Notes under the pieces: model-generated | The model's database searches: none | What the model was told of the DNA's origin: nothing | The model's input: the letters and a program-made list of their open reading frames with translations, nothing else | Program-made: the position numbers and the translations under genes | In this document: piece by piece, positions 57,827 to 64,000 of the stretch | Numbering within the stretch: position 1 is the stretch's first letter | Layout of the letters: every line of letters begins with the position of its first letter | From: Rhodobiaceae bacterium | GTDB taxonomy: Bacteria > Pseudomonadota > Alphaproteobacteria > Rhizobiales > Tepidamorphaceae | Reading direction: 5' to 3' | Assembly (NCBI GenBank): GCA_020637895.1 | Contig: JACKJP010000006.1 | Span: forward strand, 1 to 64,000 | Length of the DNA: 64,000 bases

Positions 57827-58096
57827 TTACTCGGCCGGCGCCGGCTGCGTCTCGACGGAAACCGAGGCGCGGCCGTGGCGGGTGGCGTGGAAGGAAACCG
57901 TGCCATCGACCAGGGCGAACAGCGTGTGGTCCTTGCCCATGCCGACATTCGCGCCGGGATGCCACTTGGTGCCACGCTGGCGCACGATGATGTTGCCGGC
58001 GATGACGTTCTCGCCGCCGAACTTCTTCACGCCAAGGCGGCGGCCTTCTGAATCGCGGCCGTTACGGGACGAACCGCCTGCTTTTTTATGGGCCAT
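57827..58096 (-). CDS. rpmA: 50S ribosomal protein L27
   Basis: 89 residues, the standard length: MAHKKAGGSSRNGRDSEGRR, LGVKKFGGENVIAGNIIVRQ, RGTKWHPGANVGMGKDHTLF. Its N-terminal tail reaches the peptidyl-transferase centre. 27 bases downstream of rplU. Confidence 0.99.
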   Translation of the reverse strand: MAHKKAGGSSRNGRDSEGRRLGVKKFGGENVIAGNIIVRQRGTKWHPGANVGMGKDHTLFALVDGTVSFHATRHGRASVSVETQPAPAE

Positions 58097-58123
58097 GTGT
58101 CAGCTCCTTGAATATCTCTGCCG

Positions 58124-58633
58124 TCACTCGGCGGGTTTGTCTTCGGCGGCCTTCTTCGGCTTTGCGGCCGCCTTGGGCTTTGCTTCGGTCTTGGCTTCGG
58201 CCTTCTTGGCGGCAGGCTTTGCAGCTGCCTTCTTCGCCGGTGCCTTCTCCTCGGCCTTGTCGTCGTCGGCCTTCTTTGCGACGGGCTTTGCGGCCGCCTT
58301 CTTCTCGGCCGGCTTCTTGCCGTCGGTCAGGATCTCGGTGATCCGAACCGCCGTCAGGTGCTGCCGGTGGCCGTTGCGACGGCGATAATGCTTGCGGCGG
58401 CGCTTCTTGAAGATGATGACCTTGCGGTCCCGAAGCTGCTCGACCACTTCGCCGGCGACCGTCGCGCCATCGACCAGCGGCGCGCCGACCGTGACACCGG
58501 CATCGCCGGAAACCATGAGTACCGATTCAAAGGCAATCGTATCGCCGGCTTCGCCGGTAAGCTTCTCGACGCGGATGACGTCGTTTGGCTGAACGCGATA
58601 CTGCTTGCCGCCCGTCTTGATGACTGCGAACAT
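58124..58633 (-). CDS. rplU: 50S ribosomal protein L21 with long Ala/Lys/Pro C-terminal tail
   Basis: 169 residues. The first ~105 are the L21 core: MFAVIKTGGKQYRVQPNDVI, VEKLTGEAGDTIAFESVLMV, IIFKKRRRKHYRRRNGHRQH. The last ~62 are a low-complexity tail of A, K, P, E and D (KKPAEKKAAAKPVAKKADDD) absent from E. coli L21 but common in rhizobial L21. It binds 23S rRNA; the tail is probably disordered. Confidence 0.97.
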   Translation of the reverse strand: MFAVIKTGGKQYRVQPNDVIRVEKLTGEAGDTIAFESVLMVSGDAGVTVGAPLVDGATVAGEVVEQLRDRKVIIFKKRRRKHYRRRNGHRQHLTAVRITEILTDGKKPAEKKAAAKPVAKKADDDKAEEKAPAKKAAAKPAAKKAEAKTEAKPKAAAKPKKAAEDKPAE

Positions 58634-58707
58634 CTTTCACAAACCTTTCTTTTCCGCGCCCTGTGGCGCCGACTTGCGGTTCACACAGAACCAGTCGGAC
58701 TTTGGAT

Positions 58708-58726
58708 CATCCGGCCGAACCGGATG
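58708..58726 (-). other. Hairpin in the rplU leader RNA
   Basis: CATCCGG, loop TTCGG, CCGGATG form a perfect 7-bp stem within the ~160-base untranslated leader before rplU. A second dyad, GGTTC-TGTGT-GAACC, lies about 20 bases downstream. The structured leader could serve autogenous control by L21 or L27; that is inference. Confidence 0.45.
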
Positions 58727-58801
58727 AAAGGAGCCTCGGGCAGCGCCTCATTGCCGGTTTCCAAGCCTGTTCTTCAGCCAGGACCGGCACAATGGCGGGG
58801 T

Positions 58802-58829
58802 GTTATACGCACAATGGCCTGCAAGTCAA
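58802..58829 (-). promoter_or_regulatory. Sigma70-type promoter of rplU-rpmA
   Basis: On the minus strand TTGACT, a 16-base spacer and TATAAC give a strong housekeeping promoter, ~170 bases upstream of rplU and facing it. Both hexamers differ from consensus by one base. Confidence 0.72.
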
Positions 58830-58925
58830 CGTTTATGCGGGCTTTTACCGCATCTTGGCTCTTGCCAGCCAAGGGTTGTATCGCTAGGTAGGACGCCCCG
58901 ACGGGGATCACCACGTCTTTTAAGC

Positions 58926-59015
58926 GGAGAGGTGCCGGAGTGGTCGAACGGGGCGGTCTCGAAAACCGTTGAGCGCGCAAGCGTTCCGAGGGTTCGAATC
59001 CCTCCCTCTCCGCCA
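58926..59015 (+). tRNA. tRNA-Ser (anticodon CGA)
   Basis: 90 bases including encoded CCA. Acceptor arms GGAGAGG and CCTCTCC pair perfectly with discriminator G; the anticodon loop is CTCGAAA (anticodon CGA, reads UCG); a long variable arm (GAGCGCGCAAGCGTTC) is typical of class II serine tRNA; the T arm is GAGGGTTCGAATCCCTC. Sequence on its 3' side changes abruptly to AT-richer accessory DNA, as expected of a tRNA used as an integration site. Confidence 0.97.
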
Positions 59016-59469
59016 GTAACCCCATCTAAAACTATGATAGTAAATGATATTTAGTCTCAAGCTCGCCTTGCGGCCCACGTAAAAGCCCACATTTTAATAG
59101 CGATGTGCGATCTGTTCGACCTGTGATTCACTTGGCGATTATGATCCAAGCCCCGATTATAGAATCACGATCCTTTAAAAAAATCGTCGAGCGGCTGCTC
59201 GACTGTAAGAGCCTGCGATTAGTAATCAAAGGGTCGAATTCCTCGGCCGGAACGAATGTTTTCAGATGGTTAGCATGTAACTCGACACCTTTTCCGCAAA
59301 GGCAGCAACCACCATACAACCACCGGCAGCTTTTCCCCCAAAAACTGAAGCTTCGTCCGCGTTTCCTGAATCAATAGACTCTTCCAAACTTTGGCTAAGG
59401 CCTTATTCGAAGGTGTCTAGTTTAGCCGGAACATCTCAACGCGGGACAGATAGTTCCGACGAAGTGCGT
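59016..59469. other. AT-rich gap behind tRNA-Ser, no supported gene
   Basis: Composition is clearly lower in GC than the chromosome to the left. Only short unconvincing open frames are present (a 90-codon plus frame at 59105-59377 and a 63-codon minus frame with CCLCGK at 59128-59319), neither with a family signature. A short direct repeat GCCCAC...GCCCAC lies near 59073-59091. This looks like the edge of an integrated element, containing decayed or regulatory DNA. Confidence 0.6.
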
Positions 59470-61557
59470 TCAAGAGAATATTGAACGATGCTCATCCACG
59501 AGGGATGTCCCGCAAGCGCAAACGTTCCCAAGCCTATCCTCTTTGTGGATATAGACGTCCTTCAATTTACCGCCCTGTCGTCTACTCAATGCGGAAAGAA
59601 CTTCCCCCGCCCAAGTCAGGTTTGCGACATCACCCTCTCCAAATGGCAGTTCGGCAGCCTCAAGCCTTTTCTTCCAGCTCAATGCAAAAGACACGCCTTG
59701 GCTTCGATCGCCTTTGGTCGTTCGAAAATTGCGAACAGGGTCGGCCTTTGCACATACGGTAACACAATCCCAAGAGATCGAGTTGCAACGCTTGTGCAAT
59801 CTTGATCCATTCTCGCCGTACAAAGGAAACACGGAAACGGGCTGAAACCCTGCGCGAGCCAGCGCTGTCCCGATTGCCCTCCAGCCTCGCCCATCCAAGT
59901 TCTGATATGTGAACACGAAGCGTCCGTCCGGCTTCATCTTCCGCCGCAATTCTTCGAAAATCTGTCCCAAATGACGAACGAATCGTTCTGCGTGATCCTT
60001 AGTATTGGCGGGAGCGGCTAGCTGTCCACTTGGGAAACGATCTATGCTGTTTCCGTCAATGAGACCGAACCGATGCATCCAAGGCGCAAAGAAGTGACCA
60101 AGCTCGGAATACGCAATGTAATCAAGGTAAGGCGGATCCGTTAGAACGAGATCAATCGAACCATCATTAACGGCCGGCATCGATTTGGAGTCTCGACATG
60201 CGATCTCACTGCGCCCTGCATGGTAGGCTATCGGCTCGTCATAAAGCGCACTTGACGCTAAGCGGTGCTCTCTGAAGGCAGCACCAGCGCGCTGAACCGA
60301 TCTGACTGCATTAGGGAAGGTTCCGCGGCCATTTCTATTCAGCCAAGGATTCAGCTCAACTGGACGTGAAATATGGCGATATGCTCTGATTGAGAAGAGT
60401 GGTGTCAGCCGACGCCAGTCTCCGGCATACGCGCACATCATGTTATTGGTCTTGAGGTGATCGGAAAATGCAACGGAGAAGGCGCCCCGTATATCTCTTG
60501 GCAACGCATCAATTGCTTCACTCAATACAACTAAATGCAGCTTTTGCCGAGCATTGAAGAGTTCCGTATAGTTGACGTATCCGTAAGATAATAGACGCTG
60601 ATCAGCGCGTCCTGACTTAGGTATTGGAGACCGAGGCAGCGCGTCGGCGTTCGCAGCGAGTCTCCTTGCGAGCGCAGCTTCAGCCTTCTTGAAAAGGCTC
60701 AAATCGTACGCAGTCGCAGTCCGAAGCGACCGCTCTGACATTCGCGTGACACGCTCATCATTGCTTGGCAGACCTTCCACAGCGAACAGCCGAAAATTGG
60801 GCTTTCCTTCTCGTCGCGCTTTATCAATCAAAGGTTCTGAATGTCCGCAGGCTGGGCACACTGCCGCGCCATAGCGTTGATGAGCTCCGTTCGGATCCGT
60901 CACCGCACCACATGAGCACGTAACTTGGTCCGCATCGCTATCGGCTTCAATCAATCGGCTACAAGAAGAACAAACTACGTACTGATGCTTCGTTGCTTCT
61001 GTCCGCGCCAAACGAAACCGAGGGTGAGCATCGAATTCAGTTCCACATTCTCTGCAACTAACAGTTTGTACCCAGAACGCATGGAGGAGGGTCTCGTCTA
61101 CGCCATCCTCGGATCTCGTCAGATAATACTTTCCGAGTTCATCGAGCACATTTAGCTTGAGCTTATTAAGAGTGTCCGACAAATCTGGCAAAGTGCCGAG
61201 CTCCGCCTGGAAAGCCGAAATTGCCGCCGCAACCGGCTCAACATCAAAGCCGATCGCATGGGCACCCAGCCGTTGCGCTTCCAGCAACATGACGCCGCCA
61301 CCGCAAAACGGATCCAATACGCGGAGACCTTCAAAACCGGTGCCTGAATAAAACGTCTTCCAGAAATCCTCACCAGCCCGTGTTCCAAAACCAGCGAGCA
61401 GGCCTCTCGCTGTGACAGCCAATCGTCGCGCGAACCACTTATGGGCTTGATACTCTGCGCGAGGACGAACACCTTCTTTCATGGCGATACGCGCCAGTTG
61501 TTCAACTGGAAGCGCACAGGCGTCTAAAAGAGAGATTTTGGTGAGAGCACCTGTCAT
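59470..61557 (-). CDS. Zinc-ribbon DNA methylase (DUF1156-like, N6-adenine or N4-cytosine type)
   Basis: 695 residues from the ATG at 61557, which overlaps the helicase stop (ATGA). The N-terminus has RAEYQAHKWFARRLAVTARG, the DUF1156-type H-K/W-W/F-A-R-R box. SAM motif I DPFCGGGVMLLEAQRLGA is at about 82-99 and the catalytic TDPPYLDYIAYSEL (DPPY 474-477) far downstream. Between them four Cys pairs occur at about 168/171, 196/199, 214/216 and 234/237, as in tandem zinc ribbons, and a CxC pair lies near the end. The order motif I then DPPY is the alpha/gamma-like arrangement. It modifies an amino group on DNA bases; specificity is unknown. Pairing with a helicase suggests a defence module. Confidence 0.82.
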   Translation of the reverse strand: MTGALTKISLLDACALPVEQLARIAMKEGVRPRAEYQAHKWFARRLAVTARGLLAGFGTRAGEDFWKTFYSGTGFEGLRVLDPFCGGGVMLLEAQRLGAHAIGFDVEPVAAAISAFQAELGTLPDLSDTLNKLKLNVLDELGKYYLTRSEDGVDETLLHAFWVQTVSCRECGTEFDAHPRFRLARTEATKHQYVVCSSCSRLIEADSDADQVTCSCGAVTDPNGAHQRYGAAVCPACGHSEPLIDKARREGKPNFRLFAVEGLPSNDERVTRMSERSLRTATAYDLSLFKKAEAALARRLAANADALPRSPIPKSGRADQRLLSYGYVNYTELFNARQKLHLVVLSEAIDALPRDIRGAFSVAFSDHLKTNNMMCAYAGDWRRLTPLFSIRAYRHISRPVELNPWLNRNGRGTFPNAVRSVQRAGAAFREHRLASSALYDEPIAYHAGRSEIACRDSKSMPAVNDGSIDLVLTDPPYLDYIAYSELGHFFAPWMHRFGLIDGNSIDRFPSGQLAAPANTKDHAERFVRHLGQIFEELRRKMKPDGRFVFTYQNLDGRGWRAIGTALARAGFQPVSVFPLYGENGSRLHKRCNSISWDCVTVCAKADPVRNFRTTKGDRSQGVSFALSWKKRLEAAELPFGEGDVANLTWAGEVLSALSRRQGGKLKDVYIHKEDRLGNVCACGTSLVDEHRSIFS

Positions 61558-64000
61558 CGGATCTTCACCATACATATGCCCAGGCCCGGCAATACGATTT
61601 CGTACCCAGTTGATAAATGGCCGTCCACGAAGTGTTTTAGTAAACGGGATTCCTCGAGCACCCCGCGATCGCGCGGAAGATAATCGACTAACGGGCGACT
61701 CAACACCGCCACAAATTTCGACCGAGCGCGGGAAACAGTCACGTTGAATCGGTTGAGACTATAAAGGAACTCTTCTTCGGAGGCGATTTGGTCGGCATCA
61801 CCGAGCCCAAAGCTAGCGAGGACAACTTCCTTCTCCTGGCCCTGAAACCGCTCCACGGTATCGATGCTTGAGAAAAGAAGCTCTCTGTTAAACTCGGATG
61901 GAAGCGCGCGGTCTAAAAGCTCAAAGACCGCCGATTGCTGCGCGCGGTGAGGCGTAACGATCCCCAATCCCTCGACTAAAAAGGCGTCAGGATCGAACTC
62001 TGTCCCGGCCCCTGCGTCTTCGTCAATCATACCAGCGCGCCATAAAGACACCGCTAAACCGGCGATAAGATTGGCTTCGGCATCGTTGCGCTGGCTGGAA
62101 TACTCATCCTCATGAATAATGGCTGTCAACGGCTGAGCAGCATCAAGTATGCGAGCGAATTCGCGGGAGAAGAACAAATCAGTCGGCCAATCCGAAGGAG
62201 CTACTGTACCGATCGGTCGGGCCAATTGCACGCGTCGCTGCGCTGTTTGGGGGCTCGCTTGAAGTTCTGGCCCGTAGCCAGCCTCGCGCACGAACTCGAT
62301 AATTTCGCTGTTGGACCGAAAACTCGTGTCCAGCATGACAGGCTCGATTCCGGGCCGTCCTTCCAATACGCGATAGTGGCGGAAGAAATCATATACAGAA
62401 CCGAGCAGGTGCTCCAATCCTTTCGGAGGTGCCACCAGGTGAATTGGCGGCATTTGTTTGTCATCGCCAACGACGGTCAACCTCGCCCCCGTGGCAAGCT
62501 TGCTAAAGCCGACAATGGCATGAGCGATGTCGAGCTGGGAGGCTTCATCGATGATCATCACATCGAACAGCTCTCGGCACAGTGCGTCTCCGCCTAGATT
62601 GTGAAGCTGATCGACGGTGGAGGCGACGACCGTAATTCCATTTCCTTCCAGTGCATCGATCAGCTCTAGGGCTTCATCGCTCAAGCCACCTTCGTCCGCT
62701 TTCACTCTGACCACATGGTTCTGCAACTCGGCATCGACTTGAGGATTGGGGGTGCTGGATAGCCGGGCAAACGTCACACTGTCCGATATTCTCAGCGTTT
62801 CGATCACTTCAGGCAGCTGTTTGGCAATATTATCGATCGATACCCAAGTAAAACCTGTGATGGCGATCCTCAGCTTTTGGCCGCGCTCTCTGGCATCCTG
62901 AAGTAAACCAGCAACATAGGCTGTCACCGTCGCGCTCTTCCCCGTTCCCGGAGGCCCCCACCAAACGGATAGCCGTCGCGAGCTTGCCGTTCGAATGGCT
63001 TGCCTTTGCGCGTCTGTCAGATACGGGCGGCAGGTCAATGCTCCCGCAACGATGGCGTCAGCACTGTGACTATCCAACTCCGGGACAGCAAGTCGTTCGG
63101 CGTCCCATATAAAGTCTGCGGCGGGTGTGTGAGGCGCGCGACGCGGGCTTCCTTGTCTGACCCGAGCAACCGATAGAGCCGGAAAAAGTGGTGTATCAGC
63201 GGCAATCTGTGGGAATCGAATTCCCGTTGGATCAGAGAGCGTCTTTTTCAACTTTCCCGTAAAGGCATCCATCGAAATCGGGTCGAGTATGGCGAAGTTG
63301 CTCGCCATTCCATCTATTTCAAAATCGATATGTGCGCCGCGTATCGATGACGCCAAGAGATCAGAAGGTTGTAGTGCAATGAGACGGCTGCTCCTCGATA
63401 TCTTTAGAACCGAAACCGTAAGATCCTCCCTGACCAACCGACGCCACTCCCATGGCCGGATCGGGTTTTGACGCTCCAGACCGGTCCGACGTTTGAACTG
63501 CGCAGTGGTCAGGTTTTGAAGTAGGCCAAGCTCACTCTCGGGCAGGAGCGACCATGTGTACTCTCCATCTTTGATCTTAGCGTCTCGCGAGCGCTCGGAC
63601 AGTTCAAAAACAAGCGTCTCATGGTTTGCATTGCGAACGTTGAGTTGTTCCAATGCTGCCTGTCGCTCCTCGCCCTCCAAGCGCCGCGTCGCTCTCAGGC
63701 TTGCATAACGCGCCTCTCGCTCATGCGGAGGCATCGCCATCAGTAGTTCAATCTCCATCCGTTGCACCGCCGCCATAAGTCGGGCATGCTGATAGATAAT
63801 CTCCTCATCATCCCCCGTGCCGGTCATTCGGCGTAAGGGCGTGAAGACGGAATCAACGAGCGGGGCGTCTGCGCTCAGCGTGTCTCGCAACTCAATTGCG
63901 AGCTGCATCGCCACATAGAGGACGGCAGACAGCTTAGTACGAACGACCCGGCGCACCTGCTCTTGGTGCTGTTGGAAGTCTTGATTTCGAAACGGAGCCG
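61554..64000 (-). CDS. Large superfamily-1 helicase (UPF1/DNA2-like AAA_11-AAA_12), N-terminus beyond window
   Basis: The frame is open to the right edge, so the start is not visible; at least 815 residues. Numbering from a GTG at 63956: a ~310-residue N-terminal region without a recognised domain, then YLTDAQRQAI (Q-motif-like), Walker A GPPGTGKS at 334-341, Walker B IIDEAS near 470, GDDKQMPP (motif III) at 497, DTSFRSN (motif IV) near 545, GIVTPHRAQQ at 665, ERFQGQEKEVV (motif V) at 702, NVTVSRARSKFVAV (motif VI) at 738. This is a complete SF1 motor. The stop overlaps the methylase start, so the two are translationally coupled. Codon use and GC are lower than in core genes, implying transfer. 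Confidence 0.87.
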   Translation of the reverse strand, partial: APFRNQDFQQHQEQVRRVVRTKLSAVLYVAMQLAIELRDTLSADAPLVDSVFTPLRRMTGTGDDEEIIYQHARLMAAVQRMEIELLMAMPPHEREARYASLRATRRLEGEERQAALEQLNVRNANHETLVFELSERSRDAKIKDGEYTWSLLPESELGLLQNLTTAQFKRRTGLERQNPIRPWEWRRLVREDLTVSVLKISRSSRLIALQPSDLLASSIRGAHIDFEIDGMASNFAILDPISMDAFTGKLKKTLSDPTGIRFPQIAADTPLFPALSVARVRQGSPRRAPHTPAADFIWDAERLAVPELDSHSADAIVAGALTCRPYLTDAQRQAIRTASSRRLSVWWGPPGTGKSATVTAYVAGLLQDARERGQKLRIAITGFTWVSIDNIAKQLPEVIETLRISDSVTFARLSSTPNPQVDAELQNHVVRVKADEGGLSDEALELIDALEGNGITVVASTVDQLHNLGGDALCRELFDVMIIDEASQLDIAHAIVGFSKLATGARLTVVGDDKQMPPIHLVAPPKGLEHLLGSVYDFFRHYRVLEGRPGIEPVMLDTSFRSNSEIIEFVREAGYGPELQASPQTAQRRVQLARPIGTVAPSDWPTDLFFSREFARILDAAQPLTAIIHEDEYSSQRNDAEANLIAGLAVSLWRAGMIDEDAGAGTEFDPDAFLVEGLGIVTPHRAQQSAVFELLDRALPSEFNRELLFSSIDTVERFQGQEKEVVLASFGLGDADQIASEEEFLYSLNRFNVTVSRARSKFVAVLSRPLVDYLPRDRGVLEESRLLKHFVDGHLSTGYEIVLPGLGICMVKIR

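Noticed and set aside
59190..59265. tRNA-like segment (GACTGTAAGAGCC ... GGGTCGAATTCC) in the gap behind tRNA-Ser
   Set aside because: It resembles an anticodon loop with GTA and a T arm, but the T stem has only 3-4 pairs, the T loop is short and no acceptor stem can be closed; chance or a decayed fragment at best.
59128..59319. Minus-strand 63-codon frame starting MYGGCCLCGKGVELHANHL
   Set aside because: The CxxC and His pattern hints at a zinc or HNH-like motif, but the frame is short, has no ribosome site and no second half of any domain.
60689..61155. Plus-strand frames inside the methylase gene
   Set aside because: Short, overlapping the well-supported methylase and without recognisable products.

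Overview
The window is a high-GC alphaproteobacterial chromosome segment. It is most likely from the Hyphomicrobiales (Rhizobiales): the sdhCDAB and mdh-sucCDAB-lpd block, the atpHAGDC operon without F0 genes, the rplU-rpmA-obgE-proB-proA-nadD-rsfS-rlmH-envC-ctpA-rppH run, and a urease operon next to a five-gene urea ABC transporter are the arrangement usual in that order. I cannot name the genus from sequence alone.

Layout. (1) 1-2093, minus strand: pyridoxal kinase, a PLP-dependent Ser/Thr dehydratase-like enzyme and a beta-carbonic anhydrase cut by the left edge. (2) 2238-7975, plus: a CitE-like CoA-ester lyase, a DUF1737 protein, a MaoC-type hydratase and succinate dehydrogenase sdhCDAB. 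(3) 7992-15988: assorted genes (YHYH protein, K+/H+ antiporter, DUF2461, msrB, AhpD-like, GNAT, Omp19-like lipoprotein, GST, zapE). (4) 16168-25294: mdh and the 2-oxoglutarate dehydrogenase/succinyl-CoA synthetase genes. (5) 26072-38022: urease ureD-A-(hupE)-B-orf-C-E-F-G, then urtABCDE behind a textbook sigma54 promoter, so one nitrogen-scavenging block imports urea, hydrolyses it and supplies nickel to the enzyme. (6) 38235-42225: xerC, fsa, priA. (7) 42477-47445: the F1 ATP synthase operon. (8) 47636-58633: housekeeping genes, nearly all minus strand and tightly overlapped. (9) 58926-59015: tRNA-Ser(CGA). (10) 59016-64000: a visibly AT-richer accessory region with a zinc-ribbon DNA methylase (DUF1156-like) translationally coupled to a large superfamily-1 helicase that runs off the right edge. 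This module, directly behind a tRNA gene, is the best candidate for a poorly described (probably anti-phage) system.

Data quality. Many essential genes (sucA, sucB, sucC, sucD, sdhC, sdhD, priA, probably rsfS) and some others (MaoC, DUF2461, AhpD-like) are interrupted by 1-2 base indels, often in G/C runs. I count about twelve in sucA alone, including a compensating pair. I read these as assembly or sequencing errors, not gene decay, and I annotate the genes as full-length CDSs with the breaks noted.
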